From: Tetrahymena elliotti 4EA
Taxonomy: Eukaryota > Ciliophora > Oligohymenophorea > Hymenostomatida > Tetrahymenidae
Length of the DNA stretch: 64,000 bases
Direction of reading: 5' to 3'
Assembly (NCBI GenBank): GCA_000231825.2
Contig: JH720348.1
Location: 510,138-574,137, forward strand
Part shown: positions 25,576-37,387 of the stretch, one piece after another
Layout: the number at the start of each line of letters is the position of its first letter
Position numbering within the stretch: the stretch's first letter is position 1
Notes under the pieces: generated by a model
What the model was told of the DNA's origin: nothing
The model's input: only the letters and a program-made list of their open reading frames with translations
The model's database searches: none
Translations under genes and position numbers: made by a program

Positions 25576-28071
25576 ATGGGAAATAAGAAAATAATCAAAT
25601 CTAATTAAGAGTATTAAAAAGAGCCAAAGTTAGCAACTAAGTTAAAATGAATAAAGATCTTAAGTTAAAAATAAAAAGTTAGTGTCCCTTTTTGCATTTA
25701 TCTGACATTGCTCTTATCTTAAAATAACTAAAATAAGATAAGCCCCATCTTGAAATATTAAGGGATCATAGAATTAATATGAGGACTCTTAATTCTTTTC
25801 AAAACTTTTAAGGAAAAAAAGATGAAGAAATTTAATGTCTATAAATAGTAGTATTTGATAAAATAGCAGGAATTAACAAAATCATTGAAATTTTCCTTGT
25901 TGAATAACTAGAATAATAGCTTTAAATATTTCTAACCCATATTAAGCTTTGCAAAAATCTTCTTAGAACTGATTTGGTTTTGCGAATATTAGATTCATAC
26001 TATTTAAATGAACATAATGTAGATTCAGATGAAATGTTTTTTTATATTATTGAATATGAATATTTTGACTATTCTAATAGAGATATCTCTGGTTATTCAT
26101 CTCAAAAAGAATAGAATATATTTTTAGATTTTTAAAAGAAGGCTGACAACTTTGAAGATTAACAACATAAGCAATAAATTGAGAATCATCTCTTTTAAAT
26201 TTACCAATATTGTGATTTGAGTCTATGTCCATAAAAAAAGAAAAGATTATAAATTACTGCATCAGATATAAAAAATTTATCTTATGTTACATTTTAGTAG
26301 CAAGCAGACAAATCTGAAATAATCAAGTTAAATCCAGTTGATGGATATTTATTTGAAAGGGATTTTTTTGTTGAAGCTAAAATAGAGAGCAATCCATTGA
26401 AATAAAAATATCCAAAACTATTTTTCTAGCCTAATTTCCAAATTTAAATAGAAAAATAAAATTTTGTATAATAATTTAAGCATTAATTTCCAACACTTTT
26501 TGAACAATACAGAGAAGTTTTGCAAAATATAATCACAGTAAATGAATAATATACTGATTATTTACCAGTCTAATTTTAAGAAAGAGAAAAAGAACTAACT
26601 TTTTTGCTAGATTTAAATTCAATCAAATATAGTGAAATAAGATATAATATTAAACTAGCAAGGATAATTTGTTGTAAAACAGATAGATTAATCAATACTT
26701 CATCAAAAGAAAAATTTAGTGGAAATAAGACAAAATGATATGGAAAGGAGCTTTATTTTGACTGATTCAGAAATCTACTAATAATATTTATAAAAATTAG
26801 AAATCTTCACAAAATTAATTTTATGGTTGATTAAGAACGTTCGAATTATTTAATAACTTTAAGTTTAGCCAGGTAATTTATTTATTTCTGATAGTGGATA
26901 AATATACTTAAATGACAGCTTAGATGAATCTTCATCTAAGTCATATGATTCAAATGAAATTCTAATTTAAAAATATACCTAAGCAATAATTAATATTTTT
27001 GATTTAGACATTTTCTGGTTGTTGTTTGATCATATATCATTTGCAAGGAAATTATCTTAAAAAGCTAAAGTAGATACTTTAATTAGAAACTATTTCTCTA
27101 CAATAGATTTTGAAGAAGAAATGTGGAATATAGCTGCTTATCAAGAGTTAGAAAGGATATTTAACAGACTCCTCAAACTAAAAACTATTAATTAAAAATA
27201 TGAGACAATTAGCTTATAAATATCATCAAATTCTTTAGATAATTATGAATTTAAATGGTATTAGTGGATTTTTGTTAAAGATAATATTTAGATATTGAAG
27301 GAAAACAAAAATATCTATAATATTAAAAATATAAGATATTTTGATAAATAATGTGTTCCCTCATAGTTATTTAATATGTTTGGAGAACAATTCTATTAAA
27401 TCTTTAAAGATAATAATAATCTTCCTAAAGAAGTTTTAATCCAATAATTAGATTACTTAATAGAGTAAGGCTTAATGATTAGATAAGATAAATACATTCA
27501 CAAAGTAAAGGAACTCACATTATAAAAAATAGATGAATTATATGATTTAAATACTTTACAGCTTAAACCAGTCAATCTTAACTAAAAGAATACTTACTGC
27601 AGCTGTTTTAACCCTACATATGAACTAACTCATTATCAAATTTTTTCAACCATAGCTTATTATTATATACTTATGGTTATCTTAGATGAATAAAACAGAT
27701 AAACTGATACTATTTAAGATAAATGCTTATTTGAAGAGCTTTTTGGATTTTAAAACAAAATTATATAGGATCAGCATAATTTAAAGATGATTTCTTATGA
27801 ATTTACTGATTGTGAATTACTCACAAAAGCTCTGTAATCGTAAATTGACTTCTTTAATTTTAAGGCCAATTAAAATATACTAACTCTAAATATTTTGAGC
27901 TATGAGAAACAACTACCTGATATTTGCAAGTAGCTTTCTTAAAACAAAAATAAAATAAATTCTCTAAAAGTAGTAATTCCTTCAAGCTTTGTTGAAAATC
28001 AATGTCCTAAAAATGAGAAAGCGAAAAAATTATTAAAAAAAAAAATTCCATTTCTTGTTAAATTATTGTGA
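25576..28071 (+). CDS. Large hypothetical protein, three exons
   Basis: Exons 25576-25640, 25679-26673 and 26720-28071 give 804 codons (803 aa) with no internal TGA. Introns are only 38 and 46 nt (GT-AG); each is needed to pass a TGA and each restores the frame exactly. The product starts MGNKKIIKS. It is hydrophilic, mostly helical and Q-rich, with an acidic stretch (DSLDESSSKSYDSNE) near the middle and a C-terminal segment LNILSYEKQLPDIC...LKVVIPSSF that looks like one or two irregular LRR-type units. The region LPKEVLIQQLDYLIEQGLM superficially recalls winged-helix segments but is not diagnostic. No transmembrane segment or catalytic motif is evident. Function unknown. Confidence 0.75.
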
Positions 28072-28836
28072 TATTAAATGAAATCTAATAATTTTCAAAA
28101 AAAATTATGTACTCTTTTCTAAATCAATTTTTATATTTTTATCAATCAGTTTTCAAAATTTAAATATAAACAATGTCCCAAAACTTTTGACTGGTGCAAT
28201 ATTATAGGTTTAAATAAAAATTTTATATTTGCTATTTAAATAAAAATAATAATTAATAGACTTCTTATTTAAAACATAGCAAAAACATTAAAATTATAAT
28301 TTTTATTCATTATTAACCTTAAACTAAAACCAAGCCAATTGTTAAATTTTATTTTCAAGAAAAATTTCTGTAAATAAACGTCTTACTAAAAACATAATTT
28401 TTTAAAGGCCAACTCCTCTTTATTTGAGGCTTTATTTATTATAAAGTTAATAGCTAAAAATTAGATTTTAATTTAATAATAGTACTTTTGAACTTTTTAC
28501 TAAATAAAATGATAAAAATGTTAAATTAAAAACAGAATGAACTAAAATATTTAAAATAAAGAGAAGGAAAAGTAACCTGTCCAAAAAATTAATACAATCA
28601 AGATGTTTTTTGATTTTTTTTAGTGAAAATTGCTTAGAAATAAATAAAAGTTATTTACAGTTAGAGTTTGATATAAATTAATAGAAATATAAGAATAATT
28701 TAAATTATAAGGGATAAGAGATATTGGTGGAAAATTATTTTTAATTATTGTGATTATTTTAATAAACTTTATTAATTATTTATTGTGTTTTTCTGATTTG
28801 GTAAGAAGAATCAGTTCATTATTACACTCTCGCATA
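28072..28836. other. Spacer with possible upstream exon
   Basis: Mostly AT-rich. A short coding-like frame (ENCLEINKSYLQLEFDINQQ) between about 28622 and 28750 could be an exon belonging with the ORF at 28837, but no join could be proven. Confidence 0.25.
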
Positions 28837-29196
28837 ATGAACCAATATCATCTAAAGTACCAATATATTTTTGCTTTGTATTTTGTTAGAGATTTGGAGT
28901 TGAATATTCATAAGCAAAATTATAAAATTTATGGATGTATCTTTCAAGAATAAGGAAATGCATGTTGTTACTATATTTTTAACTGCAGCTTGAAAGGCAA
29001 AGAGAAGCTTTACAAATATTGCATTGTAAATAATCTTAAAATTCTTCAATTTTTTAATAGTATTATTATATATTATCACTATCAAAATCTAAATTACAAG
29101 GAATAGAGCACTAAGTATCTTAATTATTTTAATTTTAGAATATAATAACTAAATTATATTTAACTTTTAATTATGTTTTTTTAACTTGTTTTCTGA
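28837..29196 (+). CDS. Doubtful small ORF
   Basis: 119 aa in the ciliate code, ATG 28837, TGA 29194-29196; the frame is also open upstream to about 28690. Residues such as YKIYGCIFQEQGNACCYYIF and SLKGKEKLYKYCIV look protein-like, with several cysteines. No homology was recognised and it may be an exon of an unresolved gene. An open frame on the opposite strand (28852-29085) is treated as its shadow. Confidence 0.33.
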
Positions 29197-29869
29197 TAGA
29201 TTTGTAAAATTATTTATTAAGTTCATAAAACTATTGTTCTATGCTATTAAAAACATCAATTAATTCTTTTATCTTTTCGATCTTTTGGTCTTTGTCAATA
29301 GTATTAATGCAACCCATTTATATTGTATTTTTAATTATTAATGATTAAATTTGTATAGTGTTTTGGATTTTGGATGTATTATTTATTCTTCTGATTTGTA
29401 AATTAATTAAATTTATTCATTATATTAAATGAGCATAAGCAGATTTTAATTATTTATAAACTATTGACTTTTGATAGAAAAATTTTCTTTATTAAATCAA
29501 AGCAATTTAAATCCTGAATATCTTTTCTATTTTGGTTTTAAAATGTCTATTTTATTTACTATCAAATTTTAATTACACAAAAACAGTAAATCTTCCTATC
29601 ACTTTTTCAGGAAGAGATAAAATTTAAAATATCCCAATGAATTCTCTGCGAAATTATTTAATTGAGAGTAAATTTTTTTGTGTTTATTTTCTAATGTTTC
29701 AAAAAAATATTTTAAATTTATTTGATAGCAAGTTAGATTTTTTATTCTTTGTAAAAAAATTTAAATTTTGAATAACCTAAGAATGTATTAATAGTATTGA
29801 TTTAAATTAATCGCGTGAATTATTAATATGATCAAATTCTTATCTAATCTAATATCTTAGCCATCTATT

Positions 29870-30773
29870 TCAATTAATATTAGTAAAAATCAATGTAAAA
29901 TAAAAGCAGCCTTCGAAAATAATCTGAGATAATCTACTTTTTTAACAATTTCCAATTTTACTTCTAAAATCTGATAAAATGATTGTAAACCACTTTTTAA
30001 AATATTTTTTACTGTTCTATTAATATTTCAACTAAATGCGCTTTTTTAATATTGTGCAAAAATAACAATAATATCTTTATTCGAATTCAAAAAGATTGTC
30101 ATTATTGATTGTAGCAAATTTTATAATATCTATTCCATCCTTCAAAATTATATTGATTATTGATTAATTTACATCAAATTTTGTCATAGACTCAAAGTTA
30201 ATAAAATGAAAAAAATATTAAAGATAATTATAAGATAACTCTAATAAGGATTTGTAAGAATTTATAAAACCTAACATTTATTTTTTAATAAGATCGAATC
30301 TTAGTTTTATAACTAACACTCATTATTTTATTTTTTTTTCCTCTTGTTTTAGTTAGATAGATTTTAATTGATAGATCTTATAAATTGTATTTATTTTATA
30401 GATATACCTTAGAATAGTAGTTAATACTCAATTCATTAAGTGGCAAATTTTGAGATGTATTTTTTGCTAAAAGTGAAAAAATCACAAATTCTTGGATAGT
30501 TTTTTTGCGAATTAAGAGGTATTCTAAGGTATTTTATAAATTATTCATTTGCTAAATTTAAAATAATTTTTAATTCTAAAATAATGAAGTTAATGTTTTG
30601 GTTTTACTTAATTCTTATTAAATAAACTATAAGCACTTTTTAAAATATAAAATCATTTAAAATAAATTTTAGGAAATGAGGACATTATCAAATTTATCTT
30701 TTTTAAACAAAAATGAAACATTTTGAGATAATTTTTAATACATTTAAATAATAAGATATACATCTAAAACATA
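29870..30773 (-). pseudogene. Coding-like continuation beyond the TGA of the LRR-like gene
   Basis: Directly after the TGA at 30776-30774 the same frame stays open for 193 codons, to a TGA at 30194-30192. It reads as LRR-type protein, for example FIQQELSKTKTLTSLFQ, LPLNELSINYYSK and NLQDLSIKIYLTKT. Below about 30300 a second frame looks coding-like (NFESMTKFDVNQSIINIILK), suggesting a further intron before an end near 29870. So the gene was once, or still is, longer than the first TGA allows. Exon joins in this part are unresolved. Confidence 0.55.
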
Positions 30774-33049
30774 TCAAAAAACTTAAATCTATGCAGCAAA
30801 TTTGTATTATTTTTTAAGCCAAAATTAAAGGCCAATTTTTTCTTCATCAGAGTAAATTAGAAAATTTTCAAAATTAACTTCAAGTCTTAATAAATAGATC
30901 TTTTTGATTTTGTCTTTTAAAAACTTCATTAAATTGATGAAAGATTAACGCTAAAATGTTCCTTAATATCTAAAATTAAAATAAGATATTATTATAAAAT
31001 TAAAATCAACAAATTTTTACATTTCAAATGAAGCAAAATGGAGACAGTTTTAACTATTTTAAATTTCTTATTAGAGGATTTCCAATCTTATTTTATTTTC
31101 TAATATTGTTGAGTCAAATAAAGCCTAATCATTACACTTCTAAAAGCCTAAAAACATAGTTTGAATGATTCCTGATTTATTATATTCAAGGTAGAAATAA
31201 GAATTATCATCAAAGTATCCCCTTGTTGCAAATACTTATAAATTTTTGAAATTTTTAATTTCACTCTTGATTATTTAGATCTACTAACCAACTTCAGAAT
31301 ACCTACATAATATTTTTTCATTAATAGAGTTGGTAACTCTATACAAAATTAAATATCTTCAAATTTCAATTTTTAAAAGATGGAAAATATTAGACTTATA
31401 TTACTTAAATGAAAAAGTTATTTTGGTGAGCTTTTCTAACTTTTGCAAGATTTCTTTGACTGAGTATTTCAAATATTCTTCATTAAATTTAGCAGCGCTA
31501 TTGATAATATTATAAGTTAGAATATCTTAATCAATTAGATATAGTTTTAAAAGATTAAATGCATTTTTATTGGTTGATTGATTAAATTGTAAAAAATATG
31601 TTTACAAGCAAGAAATCTCTAATTCTTCTAAGTTAGGTGCTTATAATAAGCAAGAGAGATCATAACTAAAAAAATCATTTCCTTGTTTATCTGTTCTTTA
31701 AAATTATAAATTTTTATTAATAAATTATTATTTAAAATTAAATCTACTTCTGTTCAATCTTTAGCTTTTTAAGCCAAATATTTTGTTAATCTTTTCTAAG
31801 AATTTAGATAGTAGGTTACTAATCTTTCAATTGATCACAGTCAATCCTAAATTAAATAAAAAAGTAAAAAGATATTTAGATTTAAAAGTAAAGATTATTT
31901 TTTACGGAATATTGATAGAAATATCTGACAAGTTCTACATGCTAAAAACACAATCTGTAATTAAACTTGAATTAGAAACCTGAGATTGTACTTACCTAAA
32001 TATGTATTGATGTTAATTATTAAGATAATATTAATCTAATTTAATACTCGAAAAAGATGCCCAAAGACTTTAGATTGATACATTTTTATAACTCTTCACA
32101 GAATTTAGGATCAATAATATCTTCTTGATTAAACTTACTTTAAATTTGTAAATAATCATTAACATTTGTGGTTATTTTGATAGGATACTTTACTTGAATT
32201 TCAAATTAAGCCTTTCTAAATCTCTTTTTTTTGAAGAAACATATTACAGAATCTTTAAAGGATAAGATAGACAATTCTGGTTTTTTGATCTAAATTAAAA
32301 AATAAAAGTTAACAAATAAAATGAAAATAAATAACTCACCTAAATATAACAACGCTAAGTTCTCTTAAAAGTAAAAACTTATCAAGATCTTATAACAAAT
32401 CTGATAAATTTCTGTATTAAATATCATTTCGATTATCATTATTACAATCTTAGTTTACAGTAGCTTCATAGTTTAGTATAAGAATGTTGTTTATCTTTCT
32501 TATTTGGTTAAAGTAGAAAGGAGAGTTATTCCACAAATAGACTAAATTATGTAAATAAATTCTATTTTTAGAAGCATGTTTAGAAGCAAATTAGAAAAAA
32601 TCATCATATAAAATTTCTATAACATCAAATTTTAATGGTTTTATGTTTACATCTGCTATTAAAGTTTACTTTTTCATTTTAACCAAATTTTATGGTATAG
32701 CAGGTAAAGATATTTTGAGATGATCACTAATATTTTCTTGACTATCAATATACATATCTCTTTTTTATTGACTGCATTGTCTGTTTGAAGCTCCATTTTA
32801 GCCTTAAAGAATTGGGATTAATTAAATTATTTTCAACTATTTCGCAATTTCCACTTTATAATTTAGATTTTCTTGTAAGAAATCTTAACTCAAATATGAA
32901 ATATTTTTGCTCTCAATATTGTATAATTTTGCTATTGACTCAGTAATTGTTTTATTTTCAAACTTTTTGTAAAATTAATTCACAACAAATTTTATTTCAA
33001 TAGGAGTTAAGTTGAAAGGGCCTATCTCTTTATTTGTTTTATTTTTCAT
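30774..33049 (-). CDS. LRR-like protein, five exons
   Basis: Model: 32351-33049, 31996-32289, 31748-31941, 31405-31695, 30774-31356, giving 687 codons (686 aa). ATG is at 33049 (MKNKTNKEIG). Introns are about 48-61 nt. Intron 1 is uncertain: the best-looking donor (AG then GTGAGT, exon edge 32340) leaves the wrong phase, while a weaker GTTATA donor at 32350 fits exon 2. Introns 2-4 join cleanly. LRR-like units include LLQDLDKFLLLRELSV, FCEELQKCINLKSLGIFF, APNLEELEISCLQ and ILQKLEKLTKITFSF. No kinase, F-box or membrane segment is seen. The segment YPIKIT recurs in the fragment at 55.9 kb, hinting at a shared subfamily. Confidence 0.65.
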
Positions 33050-34215
33050 CGTTTTTTTGATTTTTTGATTTATTTTTTTAATTTATTATTCTAAAAATCA
33101 TTCACTGATTCTTTGATAATTTGATAAGGATAATCAATTCGTGATGTACTTCAATTATTTATTTGGTTGATTAAAATTAAGGGAGACTCACTATTATTTA
33201 TCTCTTCTAGTATTGTTAAAGAAAACTAATTAATAGAGAAGTTTACTTAAGCTATTAAGAAAGCAAATTAATTATTTTACATTCTCAAATATTTAATAAA
33301 ATATCAAATTGACAAAATAATTCAGATGTCTCTCTTAATTAATTATCTCTAAATAGCCAGAAATGCTTCCTTTACATTTTATTAAATTTTACTATATATT
33401 AATTTAATCAAAAAAGTAAGAATGCAAAGAAACTATTTATTACACATTAAACTCAAACAAATAAATATCATATCATAAAGAAAAAATTGATCTATAAAAT
33501 ATTAAAGAAAGAAGATTATTCAAAATGAAAGAATTATTAAAAAAATAATTTGATCTTATGAAAATCAATTATTTGTTTAGATTTCTTCTTTTTTAATTTA
33601 AATAAAAAGATAAAAACAGTAACTCGAATATATGAATGAATATATGACTATAAAAGCAAAAATATTTTGAATCATCAATAAAATCAAGTTAACATAATAA
33701 ATATTTTTTATTTTCTTAATTGCTTAGTTTTACTTGAATATAAAATGAAATAATTTATTTCAATTAAAAATGATAAAAATTTAGAAGAAATTGCTTAAAT
33801 AAATACCAAAGATTAACTTAATAAAATTTGTATTTAGTATACTTATTTGGGTGGGTATCTATTCTTTCAGTCAATCAGAATATTTTTTATTAAACAAAAA
33901 GAGGTTTTTGAAGAATTTTACACAAATTATTTTTAATGAGAATCCAACTTGAATGATTATTTTATAATAGAAATGCAAAAATATTTTTAAATAATGAAAA
34001 CTAAAATAGAAGGGGAATTAAATATTTATCAATAATTTTTACATGGATATAAATTACTTTATTAAACTTTAATTCCATTTTGAAAGTTATTATTTTTCAA
34101 TTCTTTCAAAAGACCAAATTACGTTTTACAGCTATTAAGATTATGATGTTTAATGAGATAAGCGCTTTGAAATTTTGATAAAATTATTCACAAATCAATC
34201 TAAATATCTCAATAA
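33050..34215. other. AT-rich intergenic, nothing recognised
   Basis: Upstream flank of the minus-strand LRR-like gene and of the tRNA gene. No frame or repeat stands out. Confidence 0.45.
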
Positions 34216-34298
34216 GGCAATTTGCCCGAGTTGGTTAAGGGGGACGACTTAAGATCGCCTGGATGTAATCCGCGTGAGTTCGAATCTCACAGTTGCCA
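34216..34298 (+). tRNA. trnL-UAA: tRNA-Leu (anticodon UAA)
   Basis: An 83-nt class II tRNA with discriminator A and no CCA. The acceptor stem GGCAATT pairs with AGTTGCC, with one G-U pair. The D-arm contains GAGTTGGTTAAGG. The anticodon loop CTTAAGA presents TAA, so it reads UUA as leucine. The long variable arm contains GGAT...ATCC and the T-arm GTGAG TTCGAAT CTCAC is perfect. It has no intron. The long variable arm and UAA anticodon show this is a normal tRNA-Leu, not one of the UUA/CUA-anticodon tRNA-Gln species that this genetic code requires. Confidence 0.95.
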
Positions 34299-34301
34299 AT
34301 A

Positions 34302-34311
34302 TTTTTTTTTT
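34302..34311 (+). terminator. RNA polymerase III T-run terminator
   Basis: Ten T residues begin three bases after the tRNA 3' end, the expected Pol III stop. Confidence 0.85.
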
Positions 34312-34826
34312 AGAAAGCAATAAATAAATATTAATAAAAGAAATAAAAACAATATAAATGAGGTTTTTGTGAGTTTTTAAATTAAAAAGATATTATTATT
34401 GTTAAATTGTTGAAGCGATTAAGGAAATAAAATATTTTTTAATTTAATTAGCAATAGTAAAAAATAAATAATTGAAATTAGAAATAAATTGAAGAATATC
34501 CTATATAATTAAGTTAAAGCGTTACTTGCGAAAAAATAAAGAAAACAATATAGAACACATTTGGGTTTAAAATGATAAATGGTGGGATATAAATTACTCT
34601 TTTTGTATTAATTTATAGTAATATTTGTATATTAAAAATTTATATGATTGGATATATTTAGTAGATTCAGAAATTTAGATTTGGTTTAATGAGCAATAAT
34701 TTTAGTAAGAATGAATAGATATTTCTTATTTTTAGTTGATCTTTAAGAATTATTTCAATGTTAAACTTATTTCTTTTGAAATTTTTTTCTTTTTTTAAGT
34801 TAAAGAAAATAACTAACTAAGGTTAT
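34312..34826. other. Spacer, nothing recognised
   Basis: About 0.5 kb between the tRNA and the 3' end of the minus-strand gene. No gene seen. Confidence 0.45.
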
Positions 34827-36492
34827 TCAAATGTTTAAGGCCTTTAGTACAAATGATTGCTTTTACAGTTTTTTTTTTAGGTCTTAAATGTCTTGAAGAA
34901 AGTTTTAATTCATAATGTAATTAATGTCTTGCTATTAAGATCTAACTTTGAGATTAGTTTGTTTGGTATTAAATAGATTTTGAGATTAGGAAAAGTTGTT
35001 TATTATTTTTGGTTTTTATGTTTTTTGGAGATTAGCAGTGCTTAAAGATATTTTAGATAGCTATCTAATTTATTATTGGGGCATATTTTCTGTTAAGGGA
35101 CTGCTTGGTTGTCTCAAATATTTTAAACTGCTTATTTAATCACTTTGCTTGGTAGATTTTTTAGAGCCTGTGTTTCTTTTAATATTATTGAACACAAAAT
35201 TTTAAGGAAGCACTATTTTATGTTTTGAATCTTCTTAGTCTAACTCATGTAATATGCTAGCTAAGTCATTTGATTAATTGACTTTGGCTCTTGAACCAGT
35301 TTATGAATTTAATGTATGATTTCTGCCAAATTTTTATATATTTAATTATGAAAGAGGGGTTTTACTTTATTAGGCAACTGCCCCCTTTTATTTTATTATT
35401 GATAGTTCATTCCAATTTTCAGATGGAAGATCTGTTTCAGATTCTTGCTTTTATTTGTGTTGATTTCTTCTGTCAAAAGACTCATGAAATAATATATCAT
35501 CATCATCTTCTTCTTCCTCTTAGATAAAGTTATTTGATTCATCTCTTTTATTAAATTAATCTAGTCTTTACAACTGAGCTCTTTAGAGCATTAGATTTTT
35601 ACGCACACCTACAAGCTGGTATTTATTGAAGTCTTCTATTGAATTTTATTAATCTTTGCTTGTATTTGTAGACTTGAAATTTTCTGAAGAAGGTTATTAC
35701 TCATTTTCAAATGACTCAAGTTTCAATTTCTACTTGCTTGTATTTGTAGACTAAACTACCGAAGGTTATAAAAGGGGAGAGTTAGGCATGGAATTTCTAA
35801 TTTCTGATTTAAATTTACTATCATCAGTGGTTTAGTAACTCTTCAATGTAGAACTATCATAACTTTCTTGATTTGAAAGACTATTTAAACAATATGTTGT
35901 TTATGCTTTTTATCTTCCTTACTATTATTATGTCTCATCTTTATTTAAATTAAGTTATATTTATTGCAAGCTAAAATGCGCTAATGCTAAAAGCAATCAT
36001 TAAACAATTGCTTTTACTAACAATTTATACCTGTAATTGATGCTTGTTTTTCAATACTCCTCTTATAATTTCTCACATTGTATAATTGATTCTCCTTTTA
36101 GCTTAACTTATTTTTGGAATTTATCAAGAGTTCATCACTAATTCCATCTGCAATACATCTTTGCTTTACTTATAATAAAAGTATTATCATATTAATAAAC
36201 AATAAGACATCTGCAAATCAATATCAATCTACCTTAAGATCTTCTTTCTGAGCTATGCGAATTTCTTTGAATATGCTCTGCTAGCTTTAAATCTATTTAA
36301 TTAAGTATTTTTTATTAATTGGTATCTCTCAACTAAAGTAGACTCAATCTTACATTTCTTGACTTTTGAAGATATGGGCTGAAACTGCTTACTATTAATA
36401 TAAACTTTTGCGATATAGTCCAACGATTTCATAGTTTACTAAGGGACTACTCTCCTAGTTATCCTAAATTTGTCTTCTTAAAGTGCAGACAT
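34827..36492 (-). CDS. Q/S/N-rich disordered protein, three exons
   Basis: Exons 36201-36492, 36031-36168 and 34827-35986 give 530 codons (529 aa). Introns are 32 and 44 nt, GT-AG, both phase 1 and both required to avoid TGA. The N-terminal ~95 residues are basic and partly ordered (SALQEDKFRITRRVVPQQ, then LRKKILRQIDIDLQ). The remainder is low in hydrophobic residues and rich in Q, S, N and K, with a duplicated STNTSK motif, an acidic patch EEEEDDD, and a C-terminal coiled-coil-like helix NFLQDIQDLKKKLQKQ. Serine-rich sequence suggests phosphorylation. Regulatory or scaffold proteins in ciliates often look like this; no domain is recognised. The 32-nt intron is short and should be checked. 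Confidence 0.72.
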
Positions 36493-37387
36493 AAATTCAA
36501 ATTATATTTTAACTAGGTAATTTTAATTTAATTAATAGAATTTAATATTATTAATTATGTTAAGTACTATACAACTTTATTACAAAAAGAAATCATAAAT
36601 AATTTGTTTGTTTGTTATCCCTCAAATTAACATAAAGACAAAGAATCCTTTAGTTTTTAAATGCAAAGATTTTGTTTTCTTTACATTCAAAAGTGAAATT
36701 AAGTCGAAGTTTTATAGTCAAATCAACAACTAATAAACAAACAAGCAAATTATAAACATTGTAATTCCTCATTTAAATTGCTCAATCAAAAGGATGAGGA
36801 GAAATGCTAACATTTTTTAAAATTGATTGTATCCCCTTTTTTTTTTGCTTTAAGCGAAGAGCGATGTTAGAGGAACGACAGTAACATAAAATTTGTATTT
36901 TTAAAATTTTAGTAAATTTTTTTAAATTTTATATCACTCACTCTCACTAGATAATGCTAATTTACAATAAAATACATTTTTAATTGAAACTTTACAATAT
37001 TAATGATAGTTATTATTTTATAATCTTTTATAATGAATGCTATGCTATGGAAATAATAAATTGTAAAGAATTCTTTTATAATATTATTGGAGCTGCGTAG
37101 CTTTATTTTATCATTTTATGTATACAATCTTTTAATTACTACTTTGTGCAAGTAATTATCTAAGACTTATTTATCTTTTAAATTTTCTATTATTTATCTA
37201 CTTAAAATGTTTTTTATTTTCATGCTATTTTTTTACTGTTATCAATATTTATTTATTTTAAATTATTTTAATGATTGAAATGTAGTTTTATTTACATATA
37301 ATTCTAATTAATTTGAAAAAAACAAAGAAAATAGAAAAATAGGCTTAAAAACTTCATTTTTAAAAAAATAAAATCTAGTATAAAGAT
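36493..37387. other. Spacer whose 3' part is duplicated downstream
   Basis: About 0.9 kb without a recognised gene. From about 36796 onward it is repeated, diverged, from 39792 onward, forming the upstream region of both kinase copies. Confidence 0.6.

Noticed and set aside
25576..28071. Cullin-like winged-helix identity for the 803-aa protein
   Set aside because: Only a short amphipathic stretch resembles it; the cullin repeat and neddylation lysine context were not found.
34216..34298. Possible suppressor tRNA-Gln reading UAA
   Set aside because: The anticodon is UAA (reads UUA) and the long variable arm marks tRNA-Leu; a suppressor would carry UUA.
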